Of a stretch of 64,000 nucleotides of DNA, positions 12,876-25,212 are shown piece by piece; position 1 is the first letter of the stretch; each line of letters starts with the position of its first letter. The stretch comes from Camellia lanceoleosa. Its lineage: Eukaryota > Streptophyta > Magnoliopsida > Ericales > Theaceae. A program made the position numbers and the translations under genes. The notes under the pieces are model-generated. The model searched no databases and was not told the origin of the DNA. It worked only from the letters and a program-made list of their open reading frames with translations. Where the stretch lies: contig CM045763.1 of NCBI GenBank assembly GCA_025200525.1, positions 58,917,530 through 58,981,529 of the forward strand, in the 5' to 3' direction.

Positions 12876-13978
12876 AAATCTCACAAATCATACTGTTAAT
12901 CTCTTAAATTCTCCTCTCTCTCACTCGACTCTCCACTCTCTCTCGCTCGACTCTCACTTTGATGAAGATATGAAGATTTTGATCGATTGTTGATAAAGAT
13001 TTGAAGATTTCAATCTGCTGTTGATGAAGATTTGGATCGATTCATAATCAGTAAGCCTAATTTCTATGTATGAATCCAACTCTCTATCTCTGTAATAACT
13101 ATATCTTTATTTTTATCAATGCTGTGTAGATTCTGATTTCGAAACATCTTTTTGATTCGAAGATTCATTTTATTTTTTTTATTTTTTTAAATTATTAAAT
13201 CTTGATTTGCTTTGGCTTTAAAACTTGATCTGAACATTTCTCTTGATTGTTTACTAAATTTCTTTTAGTTTTTGAACCTCTTGTTTGTATAATTTCAAAC
13301 TTTTAGTATTATGCTTTTATGTTTGTTTGGCTAGAAAACTGAAGCTCACCTCAATTGAGGTAAAAAATATATATATATACATATATTTATATTTGTTTTC
13401 CTGTGTCTTTTTTATATTTTCTTAGCAACCAAACAGAGCATAATTTGGTTAATCTTTGAATGATTTTTCTAGTTTATAATCTTGTTGTTTTGCTTTGAAT
13501 TCTTCTTTGTTACATGTTTTAGTCGTAGTTGATTTCTATATTGCTCTGTTTAATTTTGATTTCAAGCTCTCCCAATTTCAATTTAGTTTGATGAAGCTCA
13601 AAAGTAATTTAGATCTTGAATTAAACGATGAATTACTTGCTACTGATATCTTTCTCTCTCGTTTTTTAATTTGAATTTGATTCATATGGCTAAATACATA
13701 GAGTATTGAATATTAGTAATTTTAGGAAATACACGAATCTTTTTAAAAAATTTAATTTGTTAATCAGTTTTTTAACCGGATCCTTATTGGCTTGTATCTT
13801 ATCTTAGTTGATACATTCATGAGGGCTTCACACACTCTTCTTTGTCCTTTCTCCACACTCAGTAGGCCAAACTTTCATTTGGATCAATTTCTTTTGCCAG
13901 GTAAAATTTACTACTATAGTTCGATTTGGTCTCAAACTGATATTTAGTTCGATTTATTTCTTTTTGTATCCATTCATG

Positions 13979-14130
<152 letters not shown>

Positions 14131-14520
14131 GAGGAGTAGCATCTTGATAATTGAAGGCTCTAGAAAGGGGAAAGTGAGTAGCATCTTGAATAATTGAAGG
14201 TTCTTCTTAGGTGGAGCTCATAGGGTAGGTGTACATGGCATCATTTCTATTTTGTGTGGTTGAGATGTAACTTGTGTGTTTTGAATTCATCATTTCTATT
14301 TTTATTATGATGATGTCTAATTCATGCATATATATTTAGTTGTGTGTGTGTGTGTAGAGGTTCATGCTAGTATGTTTGTCTTGAATACTGCTGTATCTGC
14401 TATGAATATTATTGTGCAATTTTGTCTATATGATTCCTTCTCCCTATCAAGGTCAAGATACATCTCTTCCATTGTCATACATGTTTGACTTGTTACATCC
14501 TCTCTTAATGATTTTTTCAG

Positions 14521-15128
14521 CCACTGGCCAGTGCATATGGACTTGCAAAACATAGAGATAGTCGGTGGGAATGGGCAATTGCTCCTGGTGTCTCACCATT
14601 TCCTAGATATCAACATGCAGCGGCGAGTTTTTCTTTTAAACTCCCAACCAAAAATAAAAAATAAAAGAAACAGACCCCATTGTTAGTTGACATATCCCCC
14701 TCTCGTGTTCAACATCTAGAAACTAGTCATTGAGATGTGCTATGCTCTTGTAGGTTTTTGTAAATGCAAGGCTCCATGTGTCTGGTGGTGCACTTGGTGG
14801 TGGACGCATGGTGGAGGACTCATTAAGTGTTGCAGGTATTTTCCGTTATTTTCTTTTTCCCTGTAATCTAGCAAATGTGTTGAAATTGTTGGTGTACAAA
14901 ATCTACACTTAAGTCTTTTTCTCAGATTTTTCATGTTTCTGTGTGTAGTTCTGGATACTGCGGTAGGAGTCTGGTGTGATACAAAGTCTATTGTTACTAC
15001 TCCCAGGACAGGTAGATACAGTGTTGATGCTACTGGTGGAGATGCTGCAGTTGAACTAATGAGACGCTGTAGGCATGTTGCCGCTGCTATTGGTGACCTG
15101 ATATTTATCTATGGTGGTCTACGTGGTG
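14521..15128 (+). pseudogene. Captured BSL (BSU1-like Kelch phosphatase) exons, cassette A
   Basis: Three exons with splice borders are visible. 14521-14622 encodes PLASAYGLAKHRDSRWEWAI and on to PRYQHAA. 14754-14835 encodes VFVNARLHVSGGALGGGRMV and on. 14949-15128 encodes VLDTAVGVWCDTKSIVTTPR and on to IFIYGGLRGG. They match consecutive Kelch-repeat segments of BSL2/BSL3-type protein phosphatases, which act in brassinosteroid signalling. The catalytic phosphatase domain is absent. The exons themselves are open, but the first donor is GC (GCGAGT) where cassette B has GT (GTGAGT). Introns are kept, so this was captured as DNA, not as a processed copy. Confidence 0.85.
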
Positions 15129-15424
15129 GTAAGATGTCACAACAGAACACTCAATTTCTTTCCCTTTGTATGTTGTTCTAGACTTTAAGTTGACTGGTAC
15201 CTTCTAGTATTGTACATCGTTTTGCATTCTGATGCCCAACATAATATGGGACTGTCTTGATTTGCATTGTCGTAACACAATATTCGTCCACTCTGAGTTG
15301 TTTGTAGTAAATTGGTTGAGCCTTTCAAAGTGCTTGCATAACTTGAAACTGCGGATAAAGTAGATTCATTTAGAGGAAATGAAGACTCTTCTTATGTGAA
15401 GTTGATGTCTATGATGCTCAACGA

Positions 15425-16640
15425 GGACCTTTCCATGGATTTTGTGTTGGGTCTTTCATTGACTCAACGAGGTATGATTCTGTGTTTGTAGTAGTTGACA
15501 GATTTTCTAAAATGGCACACTTCATTCCTTGTAGAAAGACGTTAGATGCTACTCGTGTGGCAAACCTCTTCTTTCAAGAAATTGTTCGCCTACATGGAGT
15601 TCCACAGACTATTAGTTCGGATCGTGATGTCAAGTTTCTCAGTCATTTTTGGTGAACACTATGGAGGCATTTTGATGAGAGCCTGAATTACAGTAGCACA
15701 AGCCATCCACAAACTGATGGGCAAACCGAGGTGACAAATTGATCCTTGGGAAACATGATCAGATGTGTCTCTGGTAACAGGCCAAAATAGTGAGATGTAG
15801 CTCTACCTCAGATCGAATTTGCCTTCAATAGCACATTCAACAGATCAACGGGAAAGACCCCATTTGAGGTCGTTTGCACTAAACCTCCAAAGCTTATACT
15901 TGATTTGGCTTCATTACCAAAGCTTCCAGGGTTGAGTACTGCAGCTGAAAACATGGCAGATCGAGTTCAGAATATTCAGGCTAAGGTGAGGCAAAGTCTA
16001 GAGAAAGCCAATAACAAGTATAAGGCTGCCGCAGATAAGCATTGCTGAACTAAAGTGTTCAAAGAATGAGATAAAGTACTGGTGTATTTGCGCAAGAACC
16101 GATTCCCTGCAGCTACTTACAACAAGTTGGCAAACAGAAAATATGGTCCTTTCCAAATCGAGGCAAGGATCAATGACAATGCTTATGTGATTGATCTTCT
16201 AGAGGATATACAAATTTCTCCTACCTTCAATGTTGCAGATTTGTTCGAGTACCATCCAGATGAGCCATTATACCCAGAGAATAACTCGAGGGCGAGTTCT
16301 TTTGAAGTGGAGGGGACTGATGCAGGACAAAATATTTGATTGCAATCAGAATATTTGATTGCAATTGCAAGAGATGAATAATTGCATAGAGTGAGCTCGA
16401 TTGATTGAAAGTTGCTGAGATGATTTTTTGGAACACTTCCTTAATTGTTGCTGGGAGAAATTTAAGCACTTTCCTTTTTGTTTTATTAGGAATGTTTTAG
16501 CAGAATTGTAGGCAGATTTGATTTTGATTTTCTTTCTGTTTTTGTCTAAAGCTCTAGTAGTATAAATATTCTTGTAAGCCATTAGGCTTAGACAGCTTTT
16601 CTTTGAGACATCAATAATATTCTTCTTAGTATATTTTTTC
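15425..16640 (+). pseudogene. Ty3/gypsy integrase fragment and 3' end, cassette A
   Basis: Similar to the integrase core and C-terminal region of a Reina-like chromovirus: motifs resembling [27 protein letters not shown], and [10 protein letters not shown]...[17 protein letters not shown]. Several in-frame stops (for example in TTTTTGGTGA near 15650 and in CAAATTGATCC near 15740) and frameshifts break it. Beyond 16265, where cassette B diverges, it continues through a 3' tail with TATAAATATTCTTG near 16561 that looks like LTR sequence. Captured into the CACTA cassette, since B has the same left breakpoint next to non-gypsy DNA. Confidence 0.8.
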
Positions 16641-16707
16641 TGGTGGATTCCAGTTCCAGTCACGTGGATTCAAGTATATCAACCTCGCTTTCGTACTGCG
16701 TTCTCTC

Positions 16708-16738
<31 letters not shown>

Positions 16739-17493
16739 TCTCTCTCCATGAAGCCCTCAAATTCAAACTCATCACACAAACCCACAAATGGCTCTGTTTC
16801 ATCTATGTCTCAACCTCAACTTGTAGACCTAGCAAGGCGTAATCACCAGAGGTTCGGGACATCGTTGATACGGAAGCTCAAGAGGTACTTGATATGTTAC
16901 AAGTTAACAGAGCCAGGAACCAAAGAAAAATACAAGGGGAAGATGAGAATGGATTTGTGTAACTTGTCGGAGAAAAAAACTAGTCGCGGTGATGATGGGA
17001 AGTTGCCGAAAAAGAACTGTAACTATTTATAGCGAAATGAATAAAGATGAGAGGATTGAGAAGTTGACATCTGCCATTAGCTACTGCAAGGTTAGTGAAC
17101 ATTAGTCCCGTTGGTGTGTTAATGTTGAAAAAAATATTTTGGCACTGTTTGGTTGGAATTTCTAAAATACTTTTTGACCAGCCAAAGAAAAATGACGCAA
17201 TTTATCTTTTGTTTAGGTTTATTTTCTTTTTGATTATTCTATTAACCAAAAATCAAAAGCATACCATCCTAATTATTGTTTAGCAGTTTGTTTATTTCAT
17301 CTTCCTATGTGACTTAATCGCTACAAACTCTGAATATGGTTCTATATAAAAGAGTTGCTAGCGAAATAGACTACATAAATTGCATTCTTAGTTAACTGCA
17401 ATGAAACAATACTTAACTCATATGGTTTCTCTTTATTATTTGATGTTATTGTTGGGTGACGCAAAAGCAAATGAGACTCATATTAAAGAGCTA
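16641..17493. other. Unassigned DNA with CT repeat and short open frames
   Basis: A CT microsatellite (about 16711-16746) is followed by an ATG frame to 17032 that I do not recognise. An alternative frame reads SPEVRDIVDTEAQEVLDMLQ, also unrecognised. A short piece at 17043-17090 ends in a GTTAGT donor-like sequence. These could be 5' exons of the captured gene at 17494-21596 or of another captured gene. I cannot decide. Confidence 0.35.
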
Positions 17494-18796
17494 GAGATTG
17501 AAGCCAAGGTTCTTGATATACGAAGCCCATGCTCCATGGATATTGATTCTCAAACTAATAATCAATTACCACAAGTGATCAGTAAGTGCACCCACTGTTT
17601 CTTTAAGTTTAGTTCTGGTAAATCAAGAACAATGTTTGGCAACTCTCAGTTATTAAAACCACTAGTATATTGGATTCCTTCGTGCTTTGTTGTTATTTCA
17701 TTGCATACTGATAGACCGCTGATCTTTAACATGTCAAAAGAGCTAGGGCTTGTTTAGGTAGTAAATATGATCTGACTTGTTCTTGTGCAGCTTCAGAAGA
17801 AACTTCAACTGCTGCCTGTGATGATAAACCTGATCGCTTGGAAATTGCTCGGCTTTATAATGAGGTAAAATTCATATGTTCCGTTATTTAATCATAGATC
17901 ATGCTAATGGCAACCCTATGACTGTCAATTAGGTAGAGAAAATGCCAAAATATTTAGAATTTCAATGCTCCTTTCACATATTCCCAGATACCTTCATATA
18001 CTTTCTCACACATTGTAGTGCAATTTTTATACATATTTTCAGACAAATGAATATGCAAGAACTAACAATTGTTTCTTTTGCAAGATTTCAAATAGTGCCC
18101 CATACATAAAGTTCGTATAAGCTTGTATTTGCGCTACTATTCCAAAATGGGTTAGGGGGGTCTTTTGCAGGATTTTAAATAGTGCCTCATACATAACATA
18201 CGGACTGATATGTATCGGGATTTTAAACTTTTGATATATTTACTGATATTGTCCGATATTAGCTAATATATAATTGTACTGTCAATATCAATACATATTT
18301 TGATACTAGTGAGGTTGAAAATTGTAATCTAACCTTTCTTCATAACTATTTTTTGCAGAAATTAGATGTCAATGAACCTACTTGTGAGCAAACGGAACCT
18401 AGCACCACTGGTCATTGGAAAGAAAAGGAGCTAGTTAGTAGAGATGGCCAAGCAAAGCTCAAAGCCAATGTCTTCTTCGCTTCTTTCGACCAACGGAGCG
18501 ACAAAGCTGCTGAAGAAAGCACATGTATAGTACTCATGTAGTCATTGCCAATTGGCTTCAATCCAACCAAGACAGCATGCCTACGAGGGCTCAATTCGTC
18601 AGGCTCATAGTTGAAGGCTTCTCTGAATGGAGAAAGCTTTGTGATAATTAGGACTTTATAAACCAATTCCCCGACAAGCATTTTGACATCGAGACCGTCC
18701 TGCAAGCTAAACTCTACCCAATATCGGTCTTGCATGAGAAGCCCTTCATTGGATTCTTCGGCCCGAAAAAGTTTGAGACATTAAAAGGAGTCATGT

Positions 18797-21097
18797 TGTA
18801 ATGCCTTGAAAATAATTCAACATGAACTCCCCAAATTAATAAACATTCACTACACAATGACAATAATACTTCCATCTTCACATATATAATAAATGGGTTT
18901 AATACAAAAGTTCCACATGCGGTATACATTCACAACGTAAAGAAATACATGAATCTATAGCATGTGAAACATCAAATCTCAAAACAATAAAATGCCTTTA
19001 AGGGCTTACATCTTCCAAGGCAATAGGCCGGTTACACAAAATGGTCTCTAGGACCCAATCACATTAGCCATTGGCTTATAAAAAGATCACAACAAAAATA
19101 AGAGCTATGTACTCTTTACAATCATCCGCGCCCTCAACTTGGCGGGATCACCATGTTTTTACCTGCACCAAAGTCCCATAGGGGTGAGCATAAAGCCCAG
19201 TAGAGAATTCTAACACAGTATATACAGTTATGCAATTCTCAATGAAATGCAAATGTCAATGCCATGCCATGCCATGCCATGCCATGCTCTTTTAAAGAAA
19301 TTTCATTTCATGTTCTTCTTGAAGATCTCAATTTTTTTTCCAATAAAAGTTTGCCATCTCCACACATTTCAAACTTCCAATTTTAATCAATAGGGGCGGT
19401 AAATACAACACTGTAATCCCTAGGCTGGTGTCTACAAGTAGACTCTATGAGTACTACCAAACTGTCATTTTTACTAGTATTAACCGGAAGGCTCGACACC
19501 TATCCACGCCATTTTCTGGTCTTTCACCATGGACACTTAGGCCAACTTATCAAATTCATCTACACCCCCTAACCGGACTTACCACCGTATTTACCCCATA
19601 CACAGTTCCATAGTTTTTATCACAACGTTATTTTCTTTCATGACATAAATATCTTCAATTGAAATTTACAATGCAAAAATAATAATTGAACGAATATGCA
19701 ATGCAATGCTTTTCCATATCTTATAACATTTCTCCATTTTCAAAGTCTCTACAATAATGTCAACAATCACATCTTCAATTACCTCTTTTCAATGCTCTTC
19801 CCCAAGATAACCATATGTTATCTACACTTAGCCACAATTCACCTTTCATAATTCTTAGCAATATAGTCTCATCAAGACTACATGTAATGTTTTCAAACAT
19901 TAATTCTCACAATCCATAATGCACAACAATTATCATCTTCCACTTAAATATTTCCATACATTCAACAATAGTTTTAAAAAAATAAGTCCTCCACTCTTTT
20001 ATATCAAAGAAACTATAATTTTATTATATCACATTGTGAAATCCATACTCATTTACTTATTTAAACACAAGAAAAGAAGAATTTCATAGTTTTTCTCATG
20101 TTTTCAAAAACTCCCAATTTCTAGGATTTTCATCAAAACCCAACAATCCTCTCATTTCATGGTGAAACCCAATCAAAACCATATTTTTCTTAAATTTAGC
20201 ACAAAGAACATTCTCATGGATAAAAAGGAAGTTGAGATCTAAAACCCCTCTTTCAAAACTCCCTTTCTCTCTCTTCATTTAGTGCAAGATTAAAATTAAC
20301 ACAACAACCTCATGCAAGCTTTAAAATCAACATTTATGAAGCAAAACATGTATATATGACTCAAGAATTCCCTACCTCAAGCTTGATGAAGGAGATTATG
20401 AAACCCTAGCTTCAAGATGGAGTATTCTTCAATTCCTCCTACACCAAGAGAAGTCCAAGCTAGGTCTTCAAGATTATGGAGAGATGATGATGTTCTAGAT
20501 CCAAGGATTTGCAAGGAATCAAGGTGTTTAAATGTTTTGGTTAGGGTTTTCTAGAGAGAAAGAGGAGAGAGATGAAGTATAGGGTGAGAGAAAAAGCCCC
20601 AAAATGTGATACAACTTCAGCCAAAAGGGTAAAAAAAATAGAGATTCTGACTGCCCGTCTACCGCACATGCATCGCCCCTCTCCGCCCATGCGGGGCGCC
20701 CCTTCCTGCACGTGCGGCCCTCATCCCGCACGTGTGGTGGTTCTCTCCCGCACCTCCTTCCGCACGTGCCTTTTAGGCAGTGTACAGCCTCCTATCTCCC
20801 CTGAATTCCGCACGTGCAGCCTAGCCTCCTGTATGTGCGGCCCCTCTCCTGCACGTGTGGCCCAAGGCCCCCGCACGTGCGGCAAGCCCCAACCAGTCCA
20901 AAAAAGTTTTTGGCTCAACCCTTGGGCACTCCGGACCTGACCTCACGCTCTCCGGAACAAGCAAAAATTGACACCGAACCAAGCAAGAGCAAGAACTCTA
21001 ATCTAGAGAACCATTTCCGAACGCTTCAAGTTCAATGAAAATGAAAAGAGAATGGAGGAAGAAGGCATATAAAGGAAACAAGGACCCAGTCGTCACA
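18797..21097 (-). mobile_element. Solo LTR (2.3 kb, Ty3/gypsy-like) inside the captured gene, TSD CATGT
   Basis: On the minus strand it runs from TGTGACGACTGGGTCC to GGCATTACA. CATGT is duplicated at 18792-18796 and 21098-21102, and removing the LTR plus one CATGT restores the host exon reading frame (...KGVM|SFDQIW...). No second LTR or internal region is present. It shares a layout with the Tekay-like LTRs here: a GCCCAGTAGA...TACC region near the 3' end (19140-19210) and a palindrome array about 200-440 bp from the 5' end. The sequence otherwise differs, so it is a related but distinct family. (ATGCC)n lies at about 19259-19286. Confidence 0.88.
20660..20890. repeat. Array of CCGCACGTGCGG palindromes in LTR
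   Basis: About nine full or partial copies of a 12-bp palindrome with a CACGTG (G-box) core, for example at about 20707-20717, 20733-20743, 20758-20768, 20808-20818 and 20871-20882, in GC-rich DNA within an AT-rich LTR. Spacing is irregular (about 10-45 bp). The core is the classic bHLH/bZIP binding site, so a regulatory role is possible (inference). Confidence 0.85.
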
Positions 21098-21596
21098 CAT
21101 GTCTTTTGATCAGATATGGGATGAGATCAAGAAGAACGCAGAGGGTGACAATGACATGCCTAGGATTTACATAGTAAGCTAGAATGATCATTTCTTTGTG
21201 TTGAAGGTTGACGTCAACACTTACCACATCATCAACACATTCGGTGAGCTGCTCTTTGAGGGTTGCAACCAAGCATACATTTTGAGGTTTGATGACGCAG
21301 CTTTGATTCGCGGGAAGGTAGAGAAAGAAGGGGCCAGTTCCGATCAGGCAAGTGAGGATGAAATTTGTAGTGGCAAAGAGTGTTGCAGAGAGTTCATGAA
21401 GAGATTTCTAGCTGCTATACCACTTAGGGAACTTGAATCGGAAAAGAAGAAGGAACTGGTTTCTTACTTCGCTCTCTACCAGCGATTACAGATAGAATTC
21501 AACTTCACCACTTCATTATCATTATCATCGTCTTCATTAGCTTCATCTACCAATTCAACTTCTTCTCTCTTATCAAATGAGAGTACAAATAGATAA

Positions 21597-22848
21597 TTAA
21601 TGTAGATTATTCATGTATTCTGCGTTAAACTTTTAGGGGTCATTGAAGGAAGTTAGATATTGCATTGCGTTTGTTTAAAGCAAATGCAAAGTATGCAGAG
21701 AGTCACCTTCTAGGAACTTACTGTAAGATAATATATGTTCCAAGATTGAAAACTAAACCAAAAAACTACTTGCATTGTATTCTTGTCAAGGGAAGGAATC
21801 ATGGTCGGATAGATTTACAAGATTTTCATTCATCTTGCATTATAAAATTTCCTTTTAACTTGGTAAGAAGAGACTAAAGTTTCAAGATGTACAGCTTTTT
21901 GTGCACTTCCAGAGGAACAACTACATTTGGGGAGCAAATTGAGCGGTCCTCATCGATCAATTAAATGCAATAAGGAGTCCGAGCTTCCCACTTGTGGAAA
22001 GGTGAAGTTGTGAGCGTATGACACTTGTACACTAGGTCCAACCCCAAGTGACCATGAGGCCACATGGGAAACATCCATATGATCGACACTCATAGAACAC
22101 TAAACCACGTGGCTCATAACTAAACCACATGGCTGTATTGCCTGAACTTTTTTTTTTATAACCCCCCTCTTTTTCTCTTTTTCTTTTTTTATGGTGATAG
22201 AGAAGTAATATTTTCAATCTAGATAGTAATAGCAGTTTGATAGTTATAGAATTTCATCTTACATTGTTTTTACACACGATTTCTCTTTATTTTTTTTGAT
22301 GTTCTAATGGATTAACTTTGATAGTCCATTTAAACATTGTTATGGTATTGTATCTTCCTAGTTATTTTTATTGTAGTGTTGTGTTCTTTGCATCGTGTTA
22401 ACAATTTGAAATATAATAGTCTATTTGTTGTTGAGTAACATTTAGATAAAAAAAAGTGAACAAAAATATATAACTGTATCACAAATTATTGTAAAGTACA
22501 ATATTTTAACTTAAGAAGTTGTCGTTGTAACATCACCACCAAAAGATTATGTAATATTTATCACAAATATTTATAATATTTATCAAAAAAAAATTACATA
22601 ACTCAACAAGGTGTGTACAATATGTGGAGTAAAGTTCCCCAATTTCGATTTAACTTTTCTCTTTTAGGCTTATATTTTGGATAAATTACCCATCACTTAA
22701 TATTTCAAAATTTTCAACGTCACATCATTATAGTAAAATTTTTTGTATGAAATTTATGTTTGCAAATCAAGAAAATGGAGAACCCTTGGTTTAGAGGATT
22801 CTCATGGGATTGCTAATCAACACAATAAACAATAAATAAACAACACAA
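21597..22848. other. AT-rich non-coding DNA, probable 3'UTR/flank of the captured gene
   Basis: No gene recognised. The first few hundred bases are plausibly 3'UTR and flank of the EEIG1/EHBP1-like fragment. A possible CACTA-like right terminus (TTGTAGTG) sits at 22370-22377 but I found no matching left end. Confidence 0.45.
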
Positions 22849-23591
22849 TGTAACGCCCCCAAAATAATAACAGAAAACCCATCCATTCATACATACATTG
22901 CTACAAGGGATAAACATCTTTACATGTTAATCAACAGAATTAAACGCCCCATGGGCTTACATCTTTCCAAGCTAACACTTGGTTACAAACAGAAGAGTAC
23001 TAACTCAAATACATGAAAAGCCCTTGGCTTGAAATTACATGTAATTAAAACAAAATACAGTCAAAACCACAATCATCTGCCTGCCTCTAGCCTCTCAAGC
23101 GATATCCTTGGAGGTGGCATGCTCCCTGTACCTGAAAATGGTGTCCCATATAGGGTGAGCCACAGCCCAGTAGAAATACACTAAACCAACTATGAACAAT
23201 GCCTAAAACATTAGCAATCAACAGATGGCCTACACTTATACATTCTGAGACAACACTTACATTCTTTTACCATTTCAAGACAACCCAGCTTAAGTACCAA
23301 TTCACTTTCCATTTCTTCTTCAACAAGAGTTTGAAAACCTGGCTCAGTATCCTGGCCAAAACCTTTTCGCGTTATATCACTAACACATAAACCACTTTCA
23401 TTCTTTACTTATGACACACATGTTGGTGTTGTATCAACTTAACATAGAAACATTTTCTATACTTCACAATTGATAACGATATACATTTTAGTGCTATATC
23501 AAATCAATCCATACACTTCCGTACTTCCCAAAACAATAATGATATACATTTTAGTGCTATATCATATCAACAAACAACACTTCAACACATC

Positions 23592-23738
23592 TCCATGGAA
23601 AAGCATATGAGCTATTTCCAATATTTCTCCACGGACAAGCATATAAGCTACATCCAATATTTTCCATGGACAAGCATATGAGCTACATCCAATATTTTCC
23701 ATGGACAAGCATATGAGCTATATCCAATATTTTTCAAT
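23592..23738. repeat. Four ~36-bp tandem repeats inside the solo LTR
   Basis: Units of the type CCATGGACAAGCATATGAGC plus TACATCCAATATTTT repeat about four times with small changes. The full-length element has only a related single region (near 33470-33535), so the array expanded in this copy. Confidence 0.85.
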
Positions 23739-24689
23739 GGCCTAGAGGTACATCCCCCATCTTCCCCTAGCCATCAGATAACCGGTTTAGAGGTACATCC
23801 CCCATCTTCCCCTAAACCGTGGAGTACATCCCCTATCTCCTCCCATACACAAACACAAACAATGCATATAAACACATAACCACATACGCATTCAATCAAT
23901 ACATAAAGTTAATGTATTCGATCACTCGTCATACTCTATGACATTTCCACTCGATTAGGTTTAGTTTGCCTAATCAGCATGCATTGTCTACAACAATCAA
24001 CACTACCCTCCACCGGTAGCCAAAGCAGTTATTTCTAAACAGGAAATAAATGCACAAATGGATAATATAACCATATTTCAATCAGGTGAGTAATACACGA
24101 TTCAACTACACCCTTTAACCCCGTACATTCTCAATTTCCACATATTCAATCCAATTCCTCATTCTCTTTAATTAATTATATACATTAATTAATTAAACCA
24201 ATTAGGGCAAATTACCATAATTCACAAAACAACCCTAAGGCTCCATTTTCATTTACAATCCGTCATTTACTCCCTTTCCTATGCCAAACATGCATACAGT
24301 CTCATTTCTAAACAAAACCCCAACTTTTGTAAAATTGCACAAAAGGCCCCAAAGTTTCTCAAAAATTACGCAACAACCCCCAACATATCCAAGTGCTAAA
24401 ATTTAAAGACAAAGACCATAAGGAGGAGTAGGATATCCCTACCTCGAAATTCGAGCCCAAAGCGGAGATGAAGACCAAAACCCAAAGTGCTCCAAATCCC
24501 AACTTTTTTCAGATTAAAAGCGAAGATCTCACCACCTCTATCTTATTAACAAAGGACTTAGGTTAGATCCACACTAAAGAGAGATGAAATCCTAGAGAAT
24601 ATATGTTTAGAGAGAGGGAGTCACGCTAAGGTTCCAAAATGAAAGGAGAAGAAAAAGTGAAGTTCTCCCCGCTGCTGCCTACTGATATA

Positions 24690-25030
24690 CACCAGGCTCG
24701 CTCGAGCGAAGACCTTCGCTCGGCGACCGAACCGTAAAACACCCAACACCGCCTCAAAAGCTCCCTCGCTCGAGCTAAGAAATCCTCGCCGAGCCAACCA
24801 TCGACCAGGCTCGCTCGGCGAAGAAAGCTCGCCGAGCCAAGAATGCAAGCCTTCAGTTGCAATCGCACTAAACGACGCTGGAGCGACGGACAGCTCGCTC
24901 GAGCGAAGAAACAAAGCTCTCATGTCTGACTTAGACGCAGCTGCCGCTCGGCGACGCCACCTGCTCGACCCACCAGACACAAGAAACCACGCTCGCTCGA
25001 GCGACCAACTCCTCGCTCGAGCGAAGGAGC
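24690..25030. repeat. Array of TCGCTCGAGCGA palindromes in solo LTR
   Basis: Multiple full and partial copies of a perfect 12-bp palindrome with a CTCGAG core (for example at 24698-24710, 24891-24905, 24990-25005 and 25012-25024), interspersed with the variant CTCGGCGA. It lies about 190-520 bp from the LTR 5' end, the same place as in the full-length element. Confidence 0.88.
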
Positions 25031-25212
25031 AAAATTCTGGGCACCAACACTTAGCTCCAAACACAACCAAGCCAAAACGAACCCGCCCAACACGTCCTAT
25101 AACCCAAATACAAAGTCTAAAAGGACGCAACCAAGGTTCACACAACCTCTAACACCCACGGACATAAGTCCGAATCACTGTACACCAAGGGGTAAACCCG
25201 GGATCGCTATAA

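Larger units (their letters stand above)
17494..21596 (+). pseudogene. Captured EEIG1/EHBP1 (NT-C2) family gene, 3' exons, broken
   Basis: Exon pieces: about 17494-17581 (ends QLPQVI, GTAAGT donor), 17791-17864 (ends RLEIARLYNE, GTAAAA donor), and a long last exon starting 18359 after TTTTGCAG. The last exon reads KLDVNEPTCEQTEPSTTGHW, then conserved VFFASFDQRSDKAA, FPDKHFDIETVLQAKL, SFDQIWDEIKKNAEGDNDMP, NDHFFVLKVDVN, FEGCNQAYILRFDDAAL, ICSGKECCREFMKRFLAAIP and a serine-rich tail to 21596. These are hallmarks of the C-terminal region of plant EEIG1/EHBP1-like NT-C2 proteins. The N-terminal C2 domain is not seen. Damage: 1-bp deletion near 18538, stop codons at about 18650 (DN*DF) and 21180 (VS*ND), and a solo LTR (18797-21097) inside the last exon. 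Exon phases join correctly. Confidence 0.8.
22849..25212 (-). mobile_element. Solo LTR of the Tekay-like family (2.36 kb), TSD CACAA
   Basis: On the minus strand it starts TTATAGCGATCCCGGGTTTA and ends GGCGTTACA, matching the LTRs of the full-length element at 32117-41578 in both ends, the GCTGTGGCTCACCCTATATG block and the palindrome array. CACAA occurs at 22844-22848 and 25213-25217 (ACACAA if a TA start is used). It is longer and clearly more diverged than the LTR pair of the full element, so it is an older insertion. No internal region remains. Confidence 0.88.

Noticed and set aside
16643..17032. 129-codon frame as a gene
   Set aside because: The first part is the end of gypsy sequence and a CT repeat; no family recognised and another frame is equally open. 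Left as unassigned.
22370..22377. TTGTAGTG as a CACTA right end
   Set aside because: No matching CACTACAA left end with the same 3-bp flank could be found nearby.
23592..23738. CRISPR-like spaced repeats
   Set aside because: Units are directly tandem without unique spacers, in a plant LTR.
24621..25152. 174-codon minus-strand frame and shadows at 24626-24868 and 24922-25152 (also 32235-32664, 39654-40109)
   Set aside because: These frames arise from the GC-rich palindrome arrays in LTRs, where stops are rare; repeated Ser-Leu-Glu-Arg is simply CTCGAGCG translated.
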